From the IMG/VR virus record IMGVR_UViG_3300023708_001009, positions 1-50,202 of that record: a stretch of 50,202 nucleotides of DNA. The stretch is one strand, 5' to 3'. Source of the DNA: a virus. Both the position numbers and the translations under genes were made by a program. Under the pieces are notes generated by a model that ran no database searches, was not told where the DNA came from, and saw nothing but the letters and a program-made list of their open reading frames with translations. Positions 8,433 through 18,800 of the stretch are shown here, piece after piece. How positions within the stretch are numbered: position 1 is the stretch's first letter; each line of letters begins with the position of its first letter.

Positions 8433-9362
8433 ATGGAAATTTTGAGAGTTCCACCATATCCAATTACAACTACATGGGATGTGCCATTGGCAAATCACAC
8501 GTATTTTATTTATATTGAGGACGTAGTGGATCACTCAGTTGAAACATCTACTGTAACTTCTACAGAAGATGCCCAAGTATTATATATTTTGCCAAGAACA
8601 AAAGTCCAATTTGACCGTGACTTTGTTATTAAGATCTACGATACTAACCTACTTGGCGAGGTTGTCGTAGAATCAAATTTAACAGTTTATAGACCATATG
8701 TAGATCCAAATATGCTTGGAACAACTGCTTCAGAAATTGCAGAATACAAGAGATTAGAAATTATCGCTCGTGCAATCATTGATGCCTATCTAGGGAATGA
8801 TTCAGCAACAGGTGAAGGATTCTATAACCACAAACTTGTAGTTCAAACTACAGGTCAGGGAACAGACTATATCCCAATGTGGCACAACCCTAAGAAAATT
8901 TTGAAGGTATATGAGAACAACGTTCTTGTCTATGACCCAGAAACACCAGATTCAAATGCATATACATATGTAATTACTCCAGATAACTCTGCAATCATGA
9001 GATTACAGACTGGAGAATATAACAGACTAGAGCAGCTACCTCCACGTCTTCCTATAGGAGTCGGAGACCTAGGGTTCTTTGGAAAAGTTGGTGCAGCCTT
9101 CCCACAAGGGGCAGACTATACATTCATTCTTGATGTTGGTTATAAAGCAGTTCCACCAGATGTTGAGCAAGCTGCTATTATGCTTATCAAAGATCTTCAG
9201 AATGATAATAACAGCTATTACCGAAACTTTATCCAGCAATACAGCACAGATCAATTTGACCTAAAATTTGCACCACAATTCCTAGCAGGAACTGGAAACA
9301 ATATTGTAGACAAGATTCTTGACAACTATAAGGGAAATGTTATTAAAGCAGGAGTAATTTAA
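8433..9362 (+). CDS. Head-tail connector (adaptor) protein
   Basis: Encodes 309 residues. The C-terminal half contains VPPDVEQAAIMLIKDLQNDN, which resembles the helical signature of gp6/gp15-type head-tail connectors. Upstream is a beta-rich domain with KILKVYENNVLVYD. The N-terminal 100 residues (TTTWDVPLANHTYF) look like an added beta-sandwich domain, making the protein longer than the roughly 100-200-residue adaptors of simpler phages. It lies directly after the head proteins and before the stopper and tail-completion genes, the standard order. The role is to dock on the portal and extend the DNA channel. Confidence 0.7.
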   Translation: MEILRVPPYPITTTWDVPLANHTYFIYIEDVVDHSVETSTVTSTEDAQVLYILPRTKVQFDRDFVIKIYDTNLLGEVVVESNLTVYRPYVDPNMLGTTASEIAEYKRLEIIARAIIDAYLGNDSATGEGFYNHKLVVQTTGQGTDYIPMWHNPKKILKVYENNVLVYDPETPDSNAYTYVITPDNSAIMRLQTGEYNRLEQLPPRLPIGVGDLGFFGKVGAAFPQGADYTFILDVGYKAVPPDVEQAAIMLIKDLQNDNNSYYRNFIQQYSTDQFDLKFAPQFLAGTGNNIVDKILDNYKGNVIKAGVI

Positions 9363-9363
9363 T

Positions 9364-9816
9364 ATGGCTGTAGTAGAGCAAACAGATTTTATCTATCCAC
9401 TTCTTGCAGACGTATATTTTCCAATAATTGAGCAAAGTGCTTATGGAAATGTTAAAAAGCGTTGGGTATTAGATAGAACGATTGCTTGTGCTTTCAATCC
9501 AGCAGGTCGTAAATTTAAAGAAGACATGCAGGTAAATGATGCTCTAATCAATATGGATAACTCAATGGTTGGAAGAATTAAGACAGATATTCTTACGCTG
9601 ACTCGTGAAAACCAGGTATCCATGAATAATATCCTAATCACCAATATTAGAGATACTAAAGGAAACATAATTTTTAATGAATCTGCTGGAGTTAGAGCAG
9701 GGAAAGCAACCCTATTTGAGGTGGCAACATATAACCCAATTGTTGGACCATTTGGAACAACAGAATATTATAAGGTTGTTGTTAGACGCTCAGAGAATCA
9801 GGGTGCTGATGTATGA
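9364..9816 (+). CDS. Putative head-closure (stopper) / neck protein
   Basis: Encodes 150 residues. Position (second gene after the capsid accessory proteins, between adaptor and tail-completion genes) and size fit a head-closure protein. Sequence motifs are not diagnostic: a beta-rich fold is suggested by ITNIRDTKGNIIFNES and by FGTTEYYKVVVRRS near the end. The stop overlaps the next start (ATGA). The assignment rests mainly on gene order. Confidence 0.55.
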   Translation: MAVVEQTDFIYPLLADVYFPIIEQSAYGNVKKRWVLDRTIACAFNPAGRKFKEDMQVNDALINMDNSMVGRIKTDILTLTRENQVSMNNILITNIRDTKGNIIFNESAGVRAGKATLFEVATYNPIVGPFGTTEYYKVVVRRSENQGADV

Positions 9817-10487
9817 TTACAGCTACCGTAGATATACTTTCTCTAGAAAAAGATTTTGCTAGTATTATAGGATACTCTGAAGGATTTTTAAAAGGCGTAG
9901 AATCTGGCAAAGGCAATTTCTTGAAAAATTTGGGATCTACTATGCTAGAAATTGCATATGAATTTATAGATTCAAATGCTAAAGTTGATCCTTCAAAACT
10001 TCACCATGTTTATGAATGGTATAAAACTGGTAGTCCAGCTGCAAGATTATATGACATTTCTTTTATATCAGATGAAGTAAAAATATCTTTTAAGTCAACT
10101 TTTAAAAGATCTCAGTCAATGCAAGATGGATCAAATATTCCGTTTTGGAATAAGGCAGAGGTTATGGAAACAGGTGCACCAGTTACAGTAAAACCAAGAG
10201 GTCAAAATCCATTAGTTTTTCAGGATGGTGGAGATACTATTTTTACGAAAGCTCCAGTAACTATAGAAAATCCTGGAGGCATAGATGTCCAGGGTTCATA
10301 TAAAGAAGTGTTTAACTTATTCTTTGACAAGTATTTAACACAATCATTTTTAAGATCTAGTGGTATCATTAATTATATAGAATATCCAAAAGATTTCAAA
10401 ACTGGATTAGCTATGGCAAAATCTGGAGGAAGTTCCAAAGGATTTGATACAGGCTATAAGTGGATATCTAAGGCAGGAACCCTATGA
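9813..10487 (+). CDS. Putative tail-completion / neck protein
   Basis: Encodes 224 residues. Size and position match HK97-gp10-like or tail-completion proteins of long-tailed phages, which join head and tail. It has an N-terminal helical segment (YSEGFLKGVESGKGNFLKNL), a basic central stretch (STFKRSQSMQ) and a Gly/Ser C-terminus. The start overlaps the previous stop by four bases, and its stop overlaps the next start. No catalytic motif was seen. Function is inferred from context. Confidence 0.55.
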   Translation: MITATVDILSLEKDFASIIGYSEGFLKGVESGKGNFLKNLGSTMLEIAYEFIDSNAKVDPSKLHHVYEWYKTGSPAARLYDISFISDEVKISFKSTFKRSQSMQDGSNIPFWNKAEVMETGAPVTVKPRGQNPLVFQDGGDTIFTKAPVTIENPGGIDVQGSYKEVFNLFFDKYLTQSFLRSSGIINYIEYPKDFKTGLAMAKSGGSSKGFDTGYKWISKAGTL

Positions 10488-11011
10488 CAGAATTAAATTA
10501 TGCTCCAATATTTATTAACCAATACTTGGCTGAAAAAATACCAGCAGAGATTCCAAACCGATTCTCTGGAAGTTTATTATTCTTTCCAGTATCTCCAACA
10601 GACATTAATGCTTTAACCGAAACTTTCCCAGAGGCTGCTAATAACGTATTTGCGGTATATGACAGAATGTTTAGAATGCGTCACAGAGCATTCCCTCATA
10701 CAAAATCAGAACAACTACTATACTATTTCTACAAAATGGCAGGGGATCCAGAAGCACTTATTGAAACTACACAGGTTATATACGATCTTCTTGATAGAGA
10801 AGACGAATCTGCAGAAGAAATAAATGCATGGATTCAGAGCAAACTAGTAAATGGTGTCCTTACAATTGACGGTAAAACATTTAAGCCAGTAAAGTTTCAC
10901 AGATTTAAAGTGTATCAATTACAAGAAACAAGAGATATTGTTAATTTTGCAACAGCTAGAACGTATGCTGGAAACAAGATTATCGTAGATTACGACTATC
11001 ATCAGCTATAA
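10484..11011 (+). CDS. Putative tail terminator protein
   Basis: Encodes 175 residues. It is the last neck gene before the major tail protein, which is where tail terminators normally lie; that protein caps the tail tube and joins it to the head. The sequence has an alpha/beta pattern, for example SEQLLYYFYKMAGDPEAL and FHRFKVYQLQETRDIVNFA. No diagnostic motif is visible, so the call is contextual. TATAAT at 11007-11012 overlaps its end. Confidence 0.55.
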   Translation: MTELNYAPIFINQYLAEKIPAEIPNRFSGSLLFFPVSPTDINALTETFPEAANNVFAVYDRMFRMRHRAFPHTKSEQLLYYFYKMAGDPEALIETTQVIYDLLDREDESAEEINAWIQSKLVNGVLTIDGKTFKPVKFHRFKVYQLQETRDIVNFATARTYAGNKIIVDYDYHQL

Positions 11012-11018
11012 TAAAAGG

Positions 11019-11028
11019 CTGTTATACT
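11019..11028 (+). promoter_or_regulatory. Extended -10 promoter for major tail protein
   Basis: TGTTATACT (TATACT at 11023-11028) lies about 50 bases before the start at 11081. The leader carries a strong GAGGTGA ribosome site. A second box, TATAAT at 11007-11012, lies just upstream. Confidence 0.55.
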
Positions 11029-11080
11029 TAGTAGTGAGGAAACACGCCCACTATTTCTATAGAAAAAAGAGGTGAAAACT

Positions 11081-11704
11081 ATGGCATTTACAAACAGTTA
11101 CAATCGTGGTGACGCTAAGAACATCGTTGTAGGTGCAGCTGCATTGTTTATCAATGACACTGCAGAGGCAGCACTACCAGCAATCACTACTGATGGAGAA
11201 GGTCTATCTTACAAGGAGCAACTTTCTAACACAACAGGATGGACCAGCGTAGGTTATACTACTAACGGTCTTGAGCTGACCTTCCAGCCTGACTTCGGTG
11301 AGGTTAAGGTAGACCAGATGCTTGACGTTGCAAAGCTTTACAAGCAGGGAATGAAGGTAGAACTAAAGACTACTTTCGCAGAGGCAACTCTAACCAACCT
11401 TCTTGTAGCTACAGCAGCAACAAGCACCACCCTAGGTAGCGATCTTGGTGGAGACAGCATGGACATGCTTGCAGGTGAACTTGGAGCTTATCCAATCGAA
11501 CGTTCCCTAATTGCAGTTGGTGCTGGACCACAGCCAGCTACTGGAACTACCGAGCGTATCTACAAGGCAAACCGTGTTCTGTCAATCCAGAACGTTACAG
11601 TTGCTGCAAAGCGTGATACTGCTACTGAATTTGAGGTTACTTTCCGTCTACTTCCAGACTCAACTGGATCATACGGTAAGATTATCGACCGCACATTCCC
11701 ATAA
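11081..11704 (+). CDS. Major tail (tube) protein
   Basis: Encodes 207 residues, starting MAFTNSYNRGDA. The ATG at 11081 is preferred to an upstream in-frame GTG (11072), because that GTG lies inside the GAGGTGA ribosome site. Features are a Thr/Ala/Gly-rich beta composition, the segment GLELTFQPDFGEVKVDQ, and a C-terminus ending in EFEVTFRLLPDSTGSYGKI. All are typical of siphovirus tube subunits, which stack as hexameric rings. Codon choice is less AT-rich than in flanking genes, as in the capsid gene. It is isolated by its own promoter and by a terminator. Confidence 0.85.
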   Translation: MAFTNSYNRGDAKNIVVGAAALFINDTAEAALPAITTDGEGLSYKEQLSNTTGWTSVGYTTNGLELTFQPDFGEVKVDQMLDVAKLYKQGMKVELKTTFAEATLTNLLVATAATSTTLGSDLGGDSMDMLAGELGAYPIERSLIAVGAGPQPATGTTERIYKANRVLSIQNVTVAAKRDTATEFEVTFRLLPDSTGSYGKIIDRTFP

Positions 11705-11721
11705 TAGGTAAAACCTAAAAG

Positions 11722-11759
11722 ATAGCCGTCTAGCTAATAACTAGGCGGTTATTTTTTTG
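11722..11759 (+). terminator. Intrinsic terminator after major tail protein
   Basis: A 12-base-pair stem with two G-U pairs forms from ATAGCCGTCTAG and CTAGGCGGTTAT around a 7-base loop. A run of seven T at 11752-11758 follows. It is immediately followed by the promoter of the next gene. Confidence 0.85.
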
Positions 11760-11766
11760 CTAGAAT
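11758..11766 (+). promoter_or_regulatory. Extended -10 promoter, leaderless start at 11773
   Basis: TGCTAGAAT (TAGAAT at 11761-11766) is followed by exactly six bases and then ATG 11773. No Shine-Dalgarno sequence is present. The arrangement TAGAATAGATAAATG closely matches those at 25258 and 29611. Confidence 0.6.
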
Positions 11767-11772
11767 AGATAA

Positions 11773-12480
11773 ATGGCTAATAAAGTATATCAAAGTGAAA
11801 CTCTGCAACTAATAGATGGCAGTTCTATTTATGCAATACCATTAAAAATAAAGTATCTTAGAGAGTTTATGGATTATTTTAAAAATGTAAAGAATGCTAA
11901 AGATGATGAAGATGCTATGGATAGATTGATTAAGTGTGTTGCAATAGCTATGAGACAGTATGACCCACAAAGAGCAACGGTAGCAGACGTAGAAGACCTA
12001 TTTGACATACATCTAATGTATAAGATACTAGATATATCAGCAGATATTAAGATTAATGACAATTCAGAGAAAACAGTTCAAGAAAATATCAAAGAAGCCA
12101 AAGGTGATAGTTGGGATACCCTGGATATAGTTAAGTTAGAATCAGAGTTATTTTTGCTTGGTATATGGAAAGACTATGAAGAGCTTGAAGAGTCATTATC
12201 AATAGCAGAATTACTAGCAACATTAAAAGCAAAAAGAGATGTTGAGTATGTAGAAAGAAAATTTTTAGCTGCAATTCAAGGAATCAATCTTGACGAACAG
12301 CTTGGTCAAGGAGAAGAAGACCCTTGGGAAAGAGTCAAGGCAAATGCTGCAGCTATTGTTAGCGGTAAAGATCCAGCATCAGTTAAGGTTGACCCTAATG
12401 ACATTACATCTGTATCTGGAGTTGTGGCAAAACAAGCTGGGTTTGGAATCGGCATGGGCCTTGAATATGAATCCATATAA
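11773..12480 (+). CDS. Tail assembly chaperone, long (GT-like) form
   Basis: Encodes 235 residues. The N-terminal 95 residues are homologous to the whole of the next gene product: L-x-DG-x2-I-x-A-x-PLK-x3-LREF, then DDED, then FDI-x2-MYKILD. Such proteins bind the tape measure during tail assembly. This copy carries an extra 130 residues: helical ESELFLLGIWKDYEELEESL, a linker, and QAGFGIGMGLEYESI. That resembles the extended GT product which other phages make by ribosomal frameshifting. The start is leaderless. It lies between the major tail protein and the tape measure, the usual chaperone position. Confidence 0.78.
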   Translation: MANKVYQSETLQLIDGSSIYAIPLKIKYLREFMDYFKNVKNAKDDEDAMDRLIKCVAIAMRQYDPQRATVADVEDLFDIHLMYKILDISADIKINDNSEKTVQENIKEAKGDSWDTLDIVKLESELFLLGIWKDYEELEESLSIAELLATLKAKRDVEYVERKFLAAIQGINLDEQLGQGEEDPWERVKANAAAIVSGKDPASVKVDPNDITSVSGVVAKQAGFGIGMGLEYESI

Positions 12481-12490
12481 AACTAATCTA

Positions 12491-12499
12491 TGTTATAAT
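12491..12499 (+). promoter_or_regulatory. Extended -10 promoter for second chaperone
   Basis: TGTTATAAT (TATAAT at 12494-12499) is followed by a short leader with AAAGGAG before ATG 12524. Confidence 0.55.
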
Positions 12500-12523
12500 T
12501 AAATAACCTACAAAAGGAGAATA

Positions 12524-12829
12524 ATGGCTATTACAGTTAATGAACCAACAGCTATTGCATTGTTAGATGGAACAGTGATAAATGCACGTCCACTAAAACT
12601 ATCTCTTCTTCGTGAATTCTCAAAGGCATTTGCCAAGATTTCTGAAGTAGCGGATGATGAAGATAAGTCAATTGATCTTCTTCTAGAGTGTGTAAAGGTT
12701 GCATTAAAGCAATATGCACCAGAACTTCTAGAAGATACGGTTGACTTGGAAGAGATCTTGGATATCAAGATTGTCTACCAAATTATTGAAGAAGCATCTG
12801 GGTCTAACATAGCCCAGGGCATTTTCTAA
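12524..12829 (+). CDS. Tail assembly chaperone, short (G-like) form
   Basis: Encodes 101 residues, starting MAITVNEPTAIALLDGT. It aligns over nearly its whole length with the N-terminal half of the preceding gene product, sharing PLK-x3-LREF, DDED and the LDIKIVYQIIEEASG-type helix. It has its own promoter and AAAGGAG ribosome site, which suggests a higher yield than the long form. No frame-shifted extension continues beyond its stop. It is followed by the tape measure, its expected client. Confidence 0.78.
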   Translation: MAITVNEPTAIALLDGTVINARPLKLSLLREFSKAFAKISEVADDEDKSIDLLLECVKVALKQYAPELLEDTVDLEEILDIKIVYQIIEEASGSNIAQGIF

Positions 12830-12856
12830 AAAATAAAATTAAAAGAGGTGTTATAG

Positions 12857-15800
12857 ATGGCTGAGGACATTCAGTCCAATATACGGATAAATGTTGATAC
12901 CGCTGCAGCATTAGCGAATATCAAAAATTTACAAGGAAGTCTATCAGCCTTCTATAGCCAAATGGCAAAGTCGGGTGCAGCAGCCAATGCTGTTGCGTCT
13001 GGCTTGCAACAAAACTTTATAAACTCTGTAAACATGTCTGGCAAGTTTGCTGCCAGCATTGAAACAATTAAGAGCTCTACAGAGTCATTTAATACTGCTC
13101 TTGAAAAGAACAAATTCTCTCTTGGAGAATATTTTAAATATGGCGTAGCTGCATCTAAATCATTTGGAAAAGTATTCAAAACAGAATATGAAACAGTCAA
13201 CAAAGTAGCTATTGAAAGAGTAAAAGATCTACAGACTCAATATGTAAAAATGGGTCGTGACGCAAATGGTGCGTTAAGATCTATTGCAATAAGACCACTA
13301 GCACTTGACCTACAAGATCTGGGAACAAAAACTCAGATTGCTGCTCAACGCCAACAAATTTTGAATCAGTTATTAAAGCAAGGTTCTACCAATCTTCTAA
13401 ACTGGGGTAAAAATACTCAGTGGGCTGGTCGCCAGCTTATGGTTGGTTTCTCTATTCCAATTGGAATGGCTGGAGCTGCTGCTGCTAAAGCTTATCAACA
13501 AATTGAAGAAGGATCAATTAAGATCAGACGTGTTTATGGAGACATGAACACTACAGCTCAGGAAACTGATGCAATGGTTAAAAAGATTCAAAATCTTGCT
13601 GCAGCATACACTCAATATGGAGTAGCTGTATCTGACACAATGACTATGGCTGCTAATGCTGCTGCTATGGGTAAGACTGGTGCAGACCTTCTTGCACAAA
13701 TTGATCAAGCCACAAAACTTTCTGTTCTTGGTGGGGTAGATCAGCAACAAGCATTAGATACAACCATATCACTAACTAATGCATTTGGTATATCAACATC
13801 ACAACTTGCAGACAAGATCAATTATCTAAACTCTGTAGAAAACCAGACAGTCCTATCCATTGAAGACATGACTACGGCTATTCCAAAAGCTGCTCCTATT
13901 GTAAAACAGCTTGGTGGAAACGTAGAAGACCTAGCCTTCATGCTTACAGCAATGAAGGAAGGTGGAGTCAATGCATCAGAAGGTGCTAACGCAATTAAGT
14001 CTGGTATGGCATCTCTTATCAATCCAACAAAGAAAGCCTCAGATTTCCTTAAAGGATTCGGCATTGATGTAAATGGTATTGTTCAAAAAGACAAGGGAAA
14101 CCTTAAGCAAACAGTTGTTGATTTTGCAAAATCGTTAGATACACTTGACCCACTTAACCGTGCTAAAGCAATTGAGATGATGTTTGGAAAGTTCCAATTC
14201 TCTCGTATGTCTACAATGCTTCAGAACATTACTAAAGATGGTAGCCAAGCATCTAAGGCATTAGAATTAGCAAATATGTCAGCAATTCAACGTGCTGCAA
14301 TGTCTCGTAAAGAGTTGGACAAGATTCAGTCTTCTCCAATGTATAAGTTCCAAAAAGCCCTAGCTGATTTCCAACTTAAACTTGCTCCTGTTGGAGAAGC
14401 ATTCCTCAAAGCCATTACTCCAGTTGTAGAAACAATTGGTAAAGCATTAGACTGGTTCAATAAACTTGGTGAAGGCACAAAGGGCATGATCGTTAAAACA
14501 ATTGGTATTGTAGGCGGACTTGCTCCAATCATCCTTATGACTGTTGGTCTAGTTGGAAACGGTATTGCCAATATTCTAAAATTCTTATCATGGATTAAGG
14601 CAGCATTTAATAAGGCTACAACAGCATCTCAGATTCTTGGAGAAACAACAGACTACATGACACAAGAGCAGCTAAAGGCTGCATCTGTTGCTGCATCACT
14701 TGATCAAATTCACTCAAAACTTCGTCAAACATTTACTTCTGAAGCGGAAGCTGTAACGCTATACACTAATGCTCTAAAAGCTGCCAATGCAGCAGCTGGA
14801 CAATTTGTTGGCCCTACTATGTCCTTTAGAGGTGGTGCAAAGAAACTTGCTACAGGAGGTATGGTTGTAGGTCCTGGAGGCCCTACAGATGATGCTATTC
14901 CTGCTAACTTGTCAAATGGTGAAGCAGTTATTGACGCAGCAACAGTAAAGAAAAATCCAAACATTATTAGTGCTCTTTTCCAGGGTAGAAAAATTAATAT
15001 TCCAGGATATGCAAAAAACAACTCGTCACAGTTTGCTCACGTAAATGAGAATGTAGTTGTAACTACAGCAAAAGATGTTCTAGACAGAATTTTGGAAGCT
15101 GAGAAAGCTGGAAAAACTGTTTCTATTAAGCTAAAACAGCTTATGGAAGACATTGTTACCGACATTGGTCCAGGTTTTAAAGTAAGAGCTTATCACGGAC
15201 TTGGGTTCGACCAAGATGCAAAGCTAAACAATTCCATGAAGGGAGATGCTCCTGTATCTACAGATGCATTTATTCAAGACTTCAAGGATCGTGGAGCAGC
15301 AAAATGGAATAAGTCGATATCTATGGGTGGAGGAAACCTAAAGGACAAAGAACTCCAGCAGCACCTGGCAGCATATGATGCTGAGATTACAAAAGGATTA
15401 GAAGCATTTAGAAAATTGTCTGGAGGAGCAACAATAACCTCAACTCAGTTTTCTGAAATAGAAGCTGCAGCAAGACAAACAGTTCCAGAATTCTCTCAAC
15501 TAAGACAAGCATTGGATACAGCAGAAGCTGGATTATACGAAGTTCGTGCAAACTTAAGCCAATCTGTTCTAGAAAAAGCTGGAATTAGGCTAGAGCAGGT
15601 TCCAAGCTCTAAGGGCGATGGAACAATGTCAGAAAAGAAAGTTGGGGCATTCTCTAGTGGAAGATATGTAAGAGCATCTGGAAACAGAGTAATGTCATCT
15701 AGCAAAGATTTGTTCGGTGGAATAGAGTTAGCGGAACTTGAAAATTCAGGAACTGAAGTAGTAAAAGAAGTAAAAAAGAAAGTAGTCGATGGCGTAAAGA

Positions 15801-18800
15801 AATCAACTCGTCAAGCATCTCCTTCAAAAGATGCATATGATGCAGGAGAGAATATTGGTAAGGGAGCCATAAATGCCCTGAAAGATGAAGAGCCAAAGGC
15901 AAAGGCAGCAGGAGAAAAGCTTGCAAAATCTATAACTTCTGGCGTATCTCAGTCTAGAGGAGCAGCAGGAAGAGCAACGGCAGCTGCATATTCTAGAGAC
16001 CCAGAATTAAGAAATCTATCTATTAGACGTAAGAACGCACAAATGATGGGTGCAGATACTGCAGCTATTGATCAAGAAATTAAGGCTCGTAGAGCTGTTG
16101 TAGCATCTTCTGTAAAAGAACGCCTAGCAAAAGAAAGACTTGCCACAGTAGAAGTTCAAGAAGCCAAAGCAGCAGTCCAATCTGGAATTGCTAAAAAGAT
16201 GACAACTGTTGGAGAAGGAATCGCAAAGCTTGATGGAAAGTTTACTAAGTTTAGTTCTGGACTTACAACTGCTGCATTTGCATTGTCAATGCTTCCAGGA
16301 CCAATAGGACAAATTGCACAGGTGATTACCCCTGTATTAGGAGTTGTTAGCTTACTAGGCAGCGGTCTTGAGCTGTTGACCAAGAAACAAGCAGCCTATG
16401 CAGCATTTACAGAACTTAAAGCTCTTAGAGAAAAAGGTGTCATGGCAGAAACTGAAATGGCTAGAGCTGTAGAACTTGAACTTATTGTTAATGAAAATAG
16501 AGCTAGAGGAATTGAAATTGCAGAAACTGGAGTTCTAGCTTTTATGATGGGACTTTTGGAAGCTCCTCTGTGGCCTGTAATCGCTGCTATTGCAGCTCTT
16601 GCAGCAGCCTTTGCAATTGGTGTAGGAATCTTTAATGCAATTAACGATGCTAACAAGAAGGCATTGGAGCAAGCTAGAAGACCTATCAAAGTGCAACAAG
16701 ATACAAAGAATGCAATGGGAGCATTTGGGTCTCTAACAGGTTCAGACCTAAGTATTCCTACAATTGCTTCTGTATCTGCTAGAAATCTTAGTAAGAATGG
16801 TAAGCAAGCAAATGATATTCAAACTCTTCTTAGTAGTGATGATTTTAAGAATAAAGATAGCAAGATTGCTCCTGTGATATCAGACCTAAAGAAGATGGGG
16901 TCAAAGTCAGCAAAATCATATCTTACTGGTTTAGCACAAGATTTCCTAGCTGGTGGTATGGATAAGTCTGCAGTAGACAGTATGATTAAAGCTCTTCAAA
17001 TTGCAGCAGGAAAAGAATCTCTAAAGCTTACCTTTGCAGATATAGACGTAACCACAAAAAAGGGAAGAGCAGATCTAGCCAAAAAAGTGGCACAAGATGT
17101 TACTGCTTCTGGAAACGCCGAACTTGCTAAATGGCAACGAGGTAAAAGAGTAGATGCATTTGTTGGTTCAGACCTTGGCAAGGCTAAGAATCTAACTGAC
17201 CAGCAAAGAGCAGATTTAGAATTCTTTAAGAATGCAGACTTTAATAGTTTTGTAGGAAAAGCCAATGCAGCAAAAGCTTCATCAAATAACTTCAAGCAAG
17301 GCATTGCTGACCTAGCAGCACAATTCGGCAAGGGCATTATTAACTCAAAGCAATTTGGAGCATCAATTGGAGAAATTGCTGCCAACATAAGTAAATCAGC
17401 TCAAGGAAAAGCAAATCTATTAAATACTATTGGTTCTCTTGGAGGCCCAACTGCAAGAACTGCAGCTGCAGGACTAAGAAATGTTAATGACCAGCTAATG
17501 CTTCTGACAATACTTCAGGCAGATCCTACAAAGGGTCAGAACATTGTTTCTGGTCTTATGTCAAACAATGCTGGAAAAATTGCACAAGCTAAAAAAGATT
17601 TGAAAGCTTATGGAGATATCTTTAAGATATTTAAACAGACATATACAACTCCAGATACAAGCAATAATAGTTCAGGAGCCAACAAGGTAGATGTCAAGGC
17701 TCCACTTAAAGATATGAGAGCAGCAGCTGCTGCAGCAGTATTAGGAAAACAACTTATTAGAAATAAGGACATTACAGCAGGTATGCAAGAAATTATTGCT
17801 GGAATGGATAAAAAGACTAGAGACTATTACGGATATATCAATAAGAATGGAGTATTTACCCTTAAGGCTGCAGGAAAAGCCCTTAAAGAAGCATATGATA
17901 AAAAGGTTATCCAGGAAGCTCTTAATTCTGTATCAACAAACGTAAAAAACTTTAGAGCACAGATAGGACTTCAGACCAGCCTGAAGAGTCTTGGCTTTAG
18001 CATTGCAGATGCTGCAAAACTTTCTGCAGATTCTATGTGGCAAGAAGCATGGGCATCAGCAAATACCAAAAAGAAGAGAGATGCAATTCTTGCTGCAATG
18101 AGACAGCAGATATCTCTTCAAGGAGAAATTGATGCTAATCAAAAGTTAATCGATGATGCAGCACAAGCAGCCAGCGATGCAGCAGCCGAAGCAGCAAAGT
18201 CAACCGAAGAAAAGGCTATGGATGCTGCCCAGGCAAGACTTGACTCTGCAAATGCAGAACTATCTGCAGCTGAAGCTAAGTTTGGCATGGAAGCAAAGCA
18301 GAACAAGCTTGCTATGGATAACCAGGCACTAGAAGAAATATCTAGAAAAGAAGATGCCATCAATAAGACCTATGACGAAAGAACTAAGGCACTTGATGAA
18401 ATTCAAAAAGCACAAGAAGCGATTTCTCAGGCACAGCAAGACCAACTTGACGTAGCATCAGCAATTACCACTGGTGACATGGCAGCAGCAGCTAGAGCAG
18501 TTCAACAAGCTAGAAAGAATTCTGCTGATCGTGCAATGCAAGATCAAAAAGATGCCCTTGATACTGCACACCAACGTGAACTTGATTCAATAATGGTATC
18601 GGTAAATGGAACCATGATGACACGTAAACAAATTGAAGCAGATATTCTGGCAATAGAGCAAAGCATTTATAACTTTGAAAGCTCTCAAGCAATTCTTGCA
18701 ATTAAGGCAAACATTGCTGCAAGAACTGATGAATACAATGCAGCTAAGGCTGTTTATGATATGGTCGCAGCTACAAAGGCATTAGGATCTGTAACACCTA

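Noticed and set aside
12790-12850. Possible programmed frameshift after the short tail chaperone
   Set aside because: The A-rich run lies at and after the stop codon, and no long extension opens in either other frame; the long form already exists as its own gene.
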